This document shows, piece by piece, positions 26,387 through 34,189 of a stretch of DNA of 64,000 bases; within the stretch, counting starts at the first letter, position 1, and every line of letters starts with the position of its first letter. The stretch lies in contig NZ_FTNR01000007.1 in NCBI RefSeq assembly GCF_900156475.1, forward strand, positions 161,007-225,006. The letters run 5' to 3'. Position numbers and translations under genes: made by a program. The DNA comes from Natronorubrum thiooxidans (lineage in GTDB: Archaea > Halobacteriota > Halobacteria > Halobacteriales > Natrialbaceae). The notes below the pieces were generated by a model, which did no database searches, was not told the DNA's origin, and worked only from the letters and a program-made list of their open reading frames with translations.

Positions 26387-26982
26387 TGGGGAAACACGGT
26401 GTCACATTCCTCGTCGGGATCGCGGTTCTCGGACTGCTCGTGACGGCGGTCACGTTCACACCCACGATAGCACTCTTCAGCGACGCGAGTACGTTCGAGA
26501 ACAACTCCGTCAGCGCCGCCGAGGAGTGGGACCGCGTCTCCGTCACTACTGACGCTCCGACCAATGTCACCCGCGACGAGCCGGAGCCGGCGACGCTCGA
26601 GGTCACCGTCCAGAACGACGGTCACGGGCCAATCTGGGCCGAGTACGAGGTGGTCGTCGACAACGAGACCGTCGAAACGGAGTCGGGCGTCCTCGAGGGC
26701 GGTGAGACGTGGACTACGAGCCACAAGTTCAACACCACGACAGCGGATGACATCGACTGGGAAGTTACCGCCAACGGTAACAGCGAGAACGGAACGCTAT
26801 CCGTTCTTGAGGATTCCGCTGGGACAGCTGGAGCGACTACCGCAAGCATCGACGAGACGAGCGACTCGAGCAGCGAGGACGAGACAGACGACGGTAGTGG
26901 GAACGAGACGAACGATGGCAACGAGGACGAGACCAGCGACACTAGCAGTGACCCGGACGAGACCGACTCTGACAGTGAGTGA
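26383..26982 (+). CDS. Secreted protein with TasA/SipW-like signal region
   Basis: A 199-residue exported protein. Its N-terminal hydrophobic helix (VTFLVGIAVLGLLVTAVTF) ends in ALFSDASTFENNSVSA, the same F-S-D pattern that follows the helix in SipW substrates. A beta-sandwich (CARDB/NEW3-like) region follows: VTVQNDGHGPIWAEYEVVVDN, then TVETESGVLEGGETWTTSH. The last 50 residues are a Glu/Asp/Ser/Thr/Asn linker with no C-terminal anchor. Its start overlaps the signal peptidase stop, so the peptidase is its probable processor (inference). It could be a surface or matrix component. Confidence 0.72.
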   Translation: MMGKHGVTFLVGIAVLGLLVTAVTFTPTIALFSDASTFENNSVSAAEEWDRVSVTTDAPTNVTRDEPEPATLEVTVQNDGHGPIWAEYEVVVDNETVETESGVLEGGETWTTSHKFNTTTADDIDWEVTANGNSENGTLSVLEDSAGTAGATTASIDETSDSSSEDETDDGSGNETNDGNEDETSDTSSDPDETDSDSE

Positions 26983-27051
26983 AGCTGTTGTTCGCAACAC
27001 GTAAGTTTTCACGTCTCCACGACGGCTTTCCGTTGTGCTGTTTCAACAGGC

Positions 27052-27588
27052 TCAGTGAGAACCGCTCTTGATCGCGCCGTTCGAGACCGACGATTCGCTC
27101 GAGTCCGGATATCCGTGGTGTGCCAGCAAGAGTAAGAACGCACCGACGAACACGACGTTTTTCAGGACGAACGCACCGAACGTATCGTACGCAAACGGAA
27201 CTGGTGGTGCAAACGCGATCGATGGGACGATCGCGAGCGTGAGAAACGTAATGAGGTGGTGGGGGACGAACAGCAACGTTGCCATCCCAAGTCGGTTGCG
27301 CAAGAAACACACGCCGAGTACCACCTCGTAGATGCCGACAGCAATGGGGGCCATCGACGCCGGTGCGACGGTCGTAAATCGGCCTACCTCCGCGACGGCC
27401 ATGATCGGTTCGTCGACCGGCGACGGCCCGGGGACAGCGAACTTCTGTATACCGAACGTGAGGAAGACGAACGCGAATGCGAATCGAGTTACAGGAGCGG
27501 CGTGAGCTTGAGCAGCGACCGCCAATCGTCCTGTGAGATATTTCTCGTACGTCTTCAAGAGTGTCCAAATCGATCCGATTTGTATCAT
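27052..27588 (-). CDS. DoxX/YkgB-like membrane protein
   Basis: A 178-residue four-helix membrane protein: FAFAFVFLTFGIQKFAV, PASMAPIAVGIYEVVLGVCF, LLFVPHHLITFLTLAIV and FVLKNVVFVGAFLLLLAHHG. The pattern FxFxFxxxGxxKF with KNVV in the last helix is that of the DoxX/DUF417 (YkgB) superfamily. These proteins often link to redox functions; no partner is visible here. It points against the export operon and separates its two exported proteins. Confidence 0.65.
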   Translation of the reverse strand: MIQIGSIWTLLKTYEKYLTGRLAVAAQAHAAPVTRFAFAFVFLTFGIQKFAVPGPSPVDEPIMAVAEVGRFTTVAPASMAPIAVGIYEVVLGVCFLRNRLGMATLLFVPHHLITFLTLAIVPSIAFAPPVPFAYDTFGAFVLKNVVFVGAFLLLLAHHGYPDSSESSVSNGAIKSGSH

Positions 27589-28029
27589 TTGATACTAAAT
27601 ATTCGAGTACTATCACTTTAGAAATCGCTCTGGAGATGTCGTTAGCTATCTCGTACAATCGTTCTCAAACGATCGGAGCAACCGAGTCACTGTCGGCGTT
27701 ACTGCGTGCTGGCTGTACAAGTGGTTGATTCCAGTCCGATATTCCGATCACGGTCGTGTATTCGAGCCGCTCCCACTGTGTCGCATCGCCTGCGAAGTGT
27801 GTGATCCTCGAGAAAACTGTGTATCCACACCGTACTTGTGTGTTGGTGTGTATTCTCGCTCCGTTGCTGTGCGCTCTTCGAAGAACGGATTACCTGACGT
27901 ACACACGAACAATAAAAGAATAATCGTGGTCGTTGTCTCGAGACTCGCGCCAGAGCGGTTCGTTTGTCACATCCTTATCGGTGTGAGCTGGAGAGGCGCA
28001 AGTTCGGCCCCGCAACGAGGTTGTGACGG
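27589..28029. other. Intergenic region without recognised gene
   Basis: About 440 bases. An AT-rich patch at 27580-27650 probably holds the promoter of the DoxX-like gene. The rest shows no supported ORF or RNA. Confidence 0.35.
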
Positions 28030-29712
28030 TTACTCGTTGGTTTTATGCCCTTCGACCCCTTTCGGACTCTTTCGCATCCCGGTGCCGTCGTTGTGGCGGC
28101 ACTGCTCGGTGTAAAAGCCGATGTCGAACGACACGGAGTCAGTCTGGATCTCATTGGCGTGATTGACCGGCAGCCACCACGAGAAGCCGACGTACTGGGT
28201 CGTGGAGTTCACGAAGCACTCACGATCGCCGTTGCCATTGGACGGTTCAAGGGAGATACAGAAACTCACGTTACTGATATCCTGTTCTGTGGGAGTTGTT
28301 AGCGGATCCTCTTCTGGTCGGTTATCGCCACTGCTGCCGGGGTCGTCATAGTGATAGACGTTTGCACTCCCTTCAGAGGGAGTCCCGCCCTTAACGAGAA
28401 CTTTGTCCACACAGAATCCATCCTCGTCACCCGCAAACGAACCGTCAGGCGAAGCATCGGTTTCCCAACTCGTGACGTTCCCATCCTCATCGAGACATAC
28501 TGAGATATCACCGTATGCCGTCGTATATGTTGCACAGTTCCCCGGTTCGGGAAGAAGAGGTGCCTCAGGGTTATTGGGGTCGAAGTCGGCTTCGATTTTG
28601 ATCGCTTCAGTTAGACCGTAATCCGTACAGAACGGGTTTGTTTGTTTCCTCCGATCCTGTGGTGTATCACCGGGGAAGTCTTCCAGGCTAGTGCTCCTAT
28701 CGTCGTAACCACTCGTGTCACAGGTTCCTGGCGTAAGGGTCGAACCGTTATTTTCGTTGTTATTACCTGGATTAAGTGGAATACCGATTCCGTCGTCTTC
28801 TGTCTCCAGAAGCGTGAGTGCTTCCCGTAGCGTGAGTGGTTCGGGGAAGAGCAGTTTCTCTTGATCCTGATAGATATTGTCTCCACGTTCAGCATCTATA
28901 TTCTCTCTCCACTCTCCCTCATAGTTGTCCATCCAGAACTGGACCAGGATTTCGTCAAGGAGTTCAACAACGCCGTCTTGCTCGTCGGGATCCTCGGCTT
29001 CGGGCTCAGTTAGTCCGTTCTCCGAGGCGTCTAAGAGTTCTCCGGTCAGCCACACGTAGCCGGGATTGTCACACAGGTGGAAACTAAGCGTTAGTTCACC
29101 GAAATCTCCCGGTTTGACGTCTTCGATGTCGATCAGCGGATCGCCAGGCTCGGTCATCTGCGGGTTCGGATAATCAATATTCGAACCGTTCTCATCCGGG
29201 TCGCCGCCGAACGTTCCCTGCGTTCGCAGTGGAGAAGTCAGAGCTGAATATTCCTTACGCTCATAATCTTCAACTGATGCGAGGAGTTCACAAGCCCGAT
29301 CATCATCGAAATCTGCCTGTATCGCATCATACTTATCTCCTTCCTCGAGAATATCCGGGAACGCCTCGATAGCCGTGTTATTCATGAACTGGGCGACGTC
29401 CTTCTCGTGAACCCAGAGGAGATACTCTTCAGCCTGCGTGGGGAAGCCGACGTACTTCTCCGAGTTTTCAGGCTCTTCCATCACCGGATCGTATTCGAGT
29501 CCCTCGAGCTCGTCTTTGCTCCAGTCGCTGTAGTGTTCTTGCCAGTCGACTTTGAGGTCGAGTGCGCCTGCAACGAGCCTGTTATCTTTGAACGTCTCCT
29601 TATCACTGAAGAACGCACCTGTGCCTGCGCCTACGAGTGCCCCACCGACACCGATGGTTCCGAGTCCTGCGAGCACGTTTCGCCTCGAGACTGAACTTGT
29701 TTCGTCTGTCAT
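28030..29712 (-). CDS. Large secreted protein with twin-arginine plus SipW-type signal
   Basis: A 560-residue exported protein. Its N-terminus SRRNVLAGLGTIGVGGALVG has a twin-arginine motif and hydrophobic core. It ends in TGAFFSDKETFKDNRLVAGA, then LDLKVDWQEHY, which closely follows the TasA/CalY pattern AF-D...F..G.LDL. Later regions are Asp/Glu/Asn/Pro-rich with scattered Cys (DRACELLASVE; LTLSFHLCDNPGYVWLTGELL; ISVCLDEDGN), suggesting a folded beta protein. No C-terminal anchor is seen. ATG 29710-29712 is chosen because upstream codons are not signal-like. With the signal peptidase 2 kb away, a fibre, biofilm or surface role is inferred. Confidence 0.8.
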   Translation of the reverse strand: MTDETSSVSRRNVLAGLGTIGVGGALVGAGTGAFFSDKETFKDNRLVAGALDLKVDWQEHYSDWSKDELEGLEYDPVMEEPENSEKYVGFPTQAEEYLLWVHEKDVAQFMNNTAIEAFPDILEEGDKYDAIQADFDDDRACELLASVEDYERKEYSALTSPLRTQGTFGGDPDENGSNIDYPNPQMTEPGDPLIDIEDVKPGDFGELTLSFHLCDNPGYVWLTGELLDASENGLTEPEAEDPDEQDGVVELLDEILVQFWMDNYEGEWRENIDAERGDNIYQDQEKLLFPEPLTLREALTLLETEDDGIGIPLNPGNNNENNGSTLTPGTCDTSGYDDRSTSLEDFPGDTPQDRRKQTNPFCTDYGLTEAIKIEADFDPNNPEAPLLPEPGNCATYTTAYGDISVCLDEDGNVTSWETDASPDGSFAGDEDGFCVDKVLVKGGTPSEGSANVYHYDDPGSSGDNRPEEDPLTTPTEQDISNVSFCISLEPSNGNGDRECFVNSTTQYVGFSWWLPVNHANEIQTDSVSFDIGFYTEQCRHNDGTGMRKSPKGVEGHKTNE

Positions 29713-29821
29713 GGTTATCATCCCCCACGTCGGAGTCGAGCTGCCGTGATACGGGATCGCCGCGTAGCGAGCCGCCGGACGCTCGCTCCGAGTGAGATAC
29801 CAGAAGCAACCGGATGGAGGG

Positions 29822-29835
29822 GTGTATATATACAC
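29822..29835 (-). promoter_or_regulatory. Palindromic TATA element upstream of the secreted protein
   Basis: GTGTATATATACAC is a perfect 14-base palindrome about 110 bases upstream of the ATG at 29712. It could be a TATA box with a long leader or an operator. No gene starts to its right. Confidence 0.4.
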
Positions 29836-30018
29836 AGCCATGCAGACCGCTAGACGGAGCCTCGAGGAACTCGACAAACGGTAGTCAACTCGTTACGGAT
29901 TTCCTGACTGTCCTCGCGCGTGTCAATGACGGGCTACCGATGTCGAACGCGACCGCTCGAGTGCCGTCGCTGCTCGCCATCGCCACTGAAGACAGTGATT
30001 GAAAATCAATCAGCTCAG

Positions 30019-31392
30019 TTATACGTCGTCTACGTCGACCCGAGTCCCGTACCCCGACTCGCCGACCACGTCACCATCTTCGTACACTACCTCGCCACGG
30101 ACGACGGTGGACACCGCCTTTCCGGTGAACGATTCGCCGACGAACGGCGTCACGCAGTTTTTCGAGTGAAGCTCGTCGCTGTCCTCGAGCGTCCACTCGA
30201 GGTCGGGATCGACAATCGCGACGTCGGCGTCGGTGCCGACCTGCAGCGATCCCTTCTTGGGGTACAGTCCCCAGATTTGGGCGGGCCGGGTCGAGTGGCG
30301 ACGGACCCACTCCTCGAGCGTGAGTCGACCCTGATCGACGAAGGTCAGCAGCGCTGGGACTTCGGTCTCGAGGCCGACGAAGCCCGAGATCGCGTCCCAG
30401 GTATTCCCGAAGGGGTCGTCGACTTTCTTTTCTTCGGGGGTGTGGGGTGCGTGGTCGGTCGCGATGCTGTCGATCGCGCCCTCGTCGATGCCGACGTCCC
30501 AGAGTTTTGCCTGCTCCTCGGCGTCCCGGATCGGGGGCTGAATCCGCGCCGGATTGCCTTTTTCGCGCATGACCTCCTCAGTGAACCACAGGTAGTGCGG
30601 GCAGGTCTCGGCGGTGACGTCGATACCCCGGTCTTTCCCGCGGGCGACGGCTTCGGCGGCCGAGCCCGAGGAGACGTGGAACATGTGAACCTTGACGCCG
30701 GTTTCCTCGGCGAAGGTGAGCATCCGCTCGACGGCTTCTTGCTCGGCGATGACGGGCCGCGAGTGGGAGTGATCGATCGGGTCGTTCTTCCCAGCCGTTT
30801 TGAACTGCTCGGTGTAGTGGTCGATGATCTCGCCGTTTTCCTCGTGGAAGCCGAGTCGTTTGCCCGTCTCGCGGATTTGCTCCATCGCCTCGAGGATTTC
30901 GCCGTCGTTCGGTGGCGGCACGTCCCCGACCGTCGAGCCGAGGAAGATCTTGTAGCCCAGCGCGCCGGCCTCGTCAAGATCCGGAATCAGCTCGAGGTTT
31001 TCGGACGTGACGACGACGTAACTTTGGAAATCGACGTGTGCCGACGCCTCGCCACGGTCGAACTTCAACTCGAGGTGCTCCGGGCGGTCAATTACCGGGT
31101 CGGTGTTCGGCATCCCGACGACGGTCGTCACGCCGCCGGCGGCGGCCGCACGCGTGGCCGACTCCCAATCTTCTTTGTACTCGAGTCCGGGCTCGCGGTT
31201 GTGGATGTGGCAGTCGACAATTCCGGGGACTAAGACGTTCCCCTCACCATCGAGGAGACGGTCTGCATCGGGCAGTCGGTCGCTTTTCCCGACGGCCACG
31301 ATGGTTCCATCCTCGACGGCGATACCCGAATCGGGGGTTCGCCCGGCGGGGGTAACGACGGTGCAGTTGTGGACGACGAGGTCGACGGTCAT
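30019..31392 (-). CDS. pyrC: Dihydroorotase
   Basis: A 457-residue amidohydrolase. The metal-binding start is GIVDCHIHNREPG, where family members have HxH. Next come TTVVGMPNTDP, GFHEENGE, VKVHMFHVSSGSAAE, AETCPHYL and the late Asp in ATDHAPHTPEEK. It closes carbamoyl-aspartate to dihydroorotate in pyrimidine synthesis. Length fits the class I (CAD-like) enzyme. It is not linked to pyrD, which lies 6 kb away on the other strand. ATG 31390-31392 (MTVDLVVHN) is used. Confidence 0.93.
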   Translation of the reverse strand: MTVDLVVHNCTVVTPAGRTPDSGIAVEDGTIVAVGKSDRLPDADRLLDGEGNVLVPGIVDCHIHNREPGLEYKEDWESATRAAAAGGVTTVVGMPNTDPVIDRPEHLELKFDRGEASAHVDFQSYVVVTSENLELIPDLDEAGALGYKIFLGSTVGDVPPPNDGEILEAMEQIRETGKRLGFHEENGEIIDHYTEQFKTAGKNDPIDHSHSRPVIAEQEAVERMLTFAEETGVKVHMFHVSSGSAAEAVARGKDRGIDVTAETCPHYLWFTEEVMREKGNPARIQPPIRDAEEQAKLWDVGIDEGAIDSIATDHAPHTPEEKKVDDPFGNTWDAISGFVGLETEVPALLTFVDQGRLTLEEWVRRHSTRPAQIWGLYPKKGSLQVGTDADVAIVDPDLEWTLEDSDELHSKNCVTPFVGESFTGKAVSTVVRGEVVYEDGDVVGESGYGTRVDVDDV

Positions 31393-31541
31393 TGCCGGGA
31401 GTTGCCAACCGTCGTGCATAATACCTTCTGTTGTCCGATAGCACGGCAGTCGGCCTCATCGCGCCAGTTCTATCGCCAGACTCGCGGCAGTAGCCCGTTC
31501 ATACTCGAGCTAGGAACGCGGTATTCCCGCGGTACGAGTGC

Positions 31542-31550
31542 TATACTAAA
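31542..31550 (+). promoter_or_regulatory. TATA-like element of the epimerase gene
   Basis: TATACTAAA is centred about 30 nt before the ATG at 31577, consistent with a haloarchaeal promoter. Confidence 0.4.
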
Positions 31551-31576
31551 CGGCGTTGAGGTGGTGACTCGAGTAA

Positions 31577-32542
31577 ATGGACTCGCAAGCGATTCGCGAC
31601 GAAACCGTGCTCGTGACTGGTGGTGCGGGCTTTATCGGCAGTCATCTCGTGGACGCCCTGACGCCACACAACGAGGTTCGGGTACTCGATAACTTCTCGT
31701 CGGGTGACCGTTCACACCTCCCCGACGACGTGACCATTGTCGAGGGAGACATCCGCGATCCGATCGCACTCCAACAGGCCGCCCGAGGTGTAGACATTAT
31801 TTTCCACCATGCTGCAGTCGTCAGTGTTTCCCGAAGCGTCGACGCGCCGCGTGGCAGCAACGAAACGAATCTCGATGCGAGCCTGCTCGTCTTAGAGCAG
31901 GCCCGCCAGGAGGATGCACGGGTCGTCGTCGCCTCGAGTGCAGCGATCTACGGCCATCCGTCCGACCTGCCGGTTCCGGAGACGGCGCAGACTGATCCAA
32001 CGTCGCCCTACGGAATCCAGAAACTCGCACTCGATCAGTACACCCGACTGTACGAGGACCTCTACGATCTGCCGACAGTTGCCTTGCGGTATTTCAACGC
32101 TTACGGTCCACGTCAGCAGGGCCCTTACAGTGGTGTCATCTCGACGTTTCTCGAGCAGGCGCGGGCGGGCGAGCCGATTACGGTCGAGGGTGACGGCGAG
32201 CAGACACGTGATTTCGTCCACGTGAGTGATATCGTTCGGGCGAACCTGCAGGCTGCGACAACTGATAATGTCGGTAAAGCGTACAACATCGGGACGGGAA
32301 CCAGAACGTCGATCAGGGAGTTAGCCGAACTCATTCGAGAGGCAACCGATTCGTCTTCATCGATCGTTCATCGGGCGTCCCGCCCGGGAGACATCAGACA
32401 CAGTGGTGCGGACATCTCCAGAGCGAAGCGAACCCTTGGGTTCGAGCCACAGGTAAGTCTCGAGTGTGGGATCCGCTCGCTCGTCGAGGGGACGCGACTG
32501 GCACCGAAACGTGGGACTGCTGACTCCGTCGAATCAACGTAG
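31577..32542 (+). CDS. NAD-dependent sugar-nucleotide epimerase/dehydratase (GalE-like)
   Basis: A 321-residue extended SDR enzyme. The NAD motif is VTGGAGFIGSH, an acidic residue follows strand 2 (LDNFSSGD), and the active site is SSAAIYG with YGIQK (Y-x-x-x-K). Substrate-side segments are RYFNAYGPRQQGPYSGVISTF and RDFVHVSDI. It likely epimerises or dehydrates a UDP- or dTDP-sugar; GalE-type 4-epimerase is the simplest reading. It could feed the surface-glycan operon 9 kb downstream. A TATA-like element lies upstream. Confidence 0.87.
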   Translation: MDSQAIRDETVLVTGGAGFIGSHLVDALTPHNEVRVLDNFSSGDRSHLPDDVTIVEGDIRDPIALQQAARGVDIIFHHAAVVSVSRSVDAPRGSNETNLDASLLVLEQARQEDARVVVASSAAIYGHPSDLPVPETAQTDPTSPYGIQKLALDQYTRLYEDLYDLPTVALRYFNAYGPRQQGPYSGVISTFLEQARAGEPITVEGDGEQTRDFVHVSDIVRANLQAATTDNVGKAYNIGTGTRTSIRELAELIREATDSSSSIVHRASRPGDIRHSGADISRAKRTLGFEPQVSLECGIRSLVEGTRLAPKRGTADSVEST

Positions 32543-32698
32543 GACCGTGTCTCGGTTCGGTTCTCTGACTGCTATCTGATAGTGTTGGTTCGAGGCCCTC
32601 CAACGGTCTCGAAACCCACTACGACAGGACTAGTGACAGTTGTTTCTGTGAGTGTAGGTGAAAGATAACTAACGGTAGCCACGGCCTCAACGCGGTAC

Positions 32699-33052
32699 AT
32701 GATCGATAACCTCATCGTCTTCGTCGTTAGCCTGCTAATCGGTGCTGTCGGCATTTATACTGGTGCCAAAGTCATTGTCGACGCCGAAAACTACACGTAC
32801 GCGATCGTCACGGCGCTGTTGGGGGCGATCGTCTGGAGTATCGTTGGGTTCTTCCTCGGCTGGATCCCACTGCTCGGACCTCTGCTCGTGTTCATCGCTT
32901 ATCTTGCGGTAATCAACGCACGATATCCTGGTGGCTGGGTCGACGCCGCTGCGATTACGATCGTTGCATGGCTTGGTGTCCTGGTCGTCCTCTATGTCCT
33001 TGCACTCGTCGGGGCCACTGGATTTGATGCCATCGGTGTTCCAGGCGTTTAG
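32699..33052 (+). CDS. Membrane protein, hypothetical
   Basis: A 117-residue integral membrane protein with four hydrophobic helices (NLIVFVVSLLIGAVGIY; YAIVTALLGAIVWSIVGFF; LLGPLLVFIAYLAVI; AAAITIVAWLGVLVVLYVL). I do not assign a named family. It stands alone behind the epimerase gene. Confidence 0.65.
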   Translation: MIDNLIVFVVSLLIGAVGIYTGAKVIVDAENYTYAIVTALLGAIVWSIVGFFLGWIPLLGPLLVFIAYLAVINARYPGGWVDAAAITIVAWLGVLVVLYVLALVGATGFDAIGVPGV

Positions 33053-33538
33053 GACCGCCACGCGATCGGATTGTGAGTTGTCATCGAAGTGACTGTACGA
33101 AGTCTCTGAACTGATTCTGTGCAGGCGACGTTGGATGCAGAGATAGTCATCGAAATGTTTGTTTACCGAATAAATCGGAAAGAATCCGCGCTAGCCATCA
33201 CGAACGTCCAACTGAGTTTATTCATCCATCTAAAGTACGCCGTTTCGAAGTCACACTGAGCCATCATTGGTGTCAAGGCAGTCGGCCAGCCGCGACCACG
33301 GCATGATGGCGACCAGTGTGCAAGAGCGACACCAACCGATCTCACGTGTTGCAGTACCGACACCCCTGTAGCACCTCACTGAACAACGCCAACGAATCGA
33401 ACTCAAAATCAAGCTCCGTGACCCATCAATTACGATGAAATGCAGAAGAATACGAATAAATGATTGATAAAAAACATTTTCACGAGTGATGTCGACGATA
33501 CAGAGCAGTGTGAGCGAACGTAGTCCCACCGAGCCCAC
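33053..33538. other. Intergenic region without recognised gene
   Basis: About 485 bases. Stretches near 33160-33180 and 33430-33480 are AT-rich. No ORF with family features, tRNA or clear repeat was found. It may hold promoters for the next gene. Confidence 0.35.
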
Positions 33539-34036
33539 ATGAATATCGCTATTCGAACGTCCGCTACGATACTCGTTTCTGCCGGTACAGCGAGCGGTGG
33601 CATCGGTTCCGTGGGCGAGAGCGCTGCGATGGTCGTCAGATCCAGTCACGTCTATCCGCTTCAGATCGAATGGGGTCCGCATCTCGCCGCCCTCGTTGGC
33701 ATTCTGGCACTTGCGCTTCTCAGCGGTGTTCTCATAGCTCGCAACCGATTCGCCAGTCACAACGCACTCGTGGCCGATCCGAAACCACGACCCGAGGAGT
33801 TCCTGACCGACCGCGAGAAAGTCAAGCAACTCGTTCGTGAAAACGGTGGCCGGATGAAACAGTCGAAGATCGTCGACTCGGTCGACTGGTCGAAAGCCAA
33901 AGTCAGCCGGCTACTTGCTGAACTCGAGGACGAGGGGCAGATCACGAAATTTCGTCTCGGACGAGAAAACTTGGTCTGTTTGCCGGGACACGAACCGACG
34001 GCCTCACGCACGCCCGAACAGCCGAAAAGCGAATGA
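33539..34036 (+). CDS. Membrane-anchored winged-helix regulator
   Basis: In this 165-residue protein, a signal or anchor region (residues about 1-25) and a membrane helix (HLAALVGILALALLSGVLIA) are followed by a cytoplasmic winged helix: REKVKQLVRENGGRMKQSKIVDSVDWSKAKVSRLLAELEDEGQI, wing LGRENLVCLPG. This layout is common in haloarchaea for regulators that may sense the cell surface. It precedes the secreted repeat protein by about 150 bases, which it could regulate (inference). Confidence 0.75.
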   Translation: MNIAIRTSATILVSAGTASGGIGSVGESAAMVVRSSHVYPLQIEWGPHLAALVGILALALLSGVLIARNRFASHNALVADPKPRPEEFLTDREKVKQLVRENGGRMKQSKIVDSVDWSKAKVSRLLAELEDEGQITKFRLGRENLVCLPGHEPTASRTPEQPKSE

Positions 34037-34189
34037 TGGTGATGCAAACGTATCAGCAATCATTGCTTTCTGAACCATAAAGATCGCCCAAAACAGCGCC
34101 AGATGACGTAGGATTTGATTAGACGCCGGAAGCGTTGTGTCTGTTTATCTGGTAAACTCGCGAGTAGCCATTGCCTTTAGGGCATAGAC

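Noticed and set aside
29920..31233. Plus-strand frame of 437 codons opposite dihydroorotase
   Set aside because: pyrC shows all catalytic motifs; the opposite frame has none.
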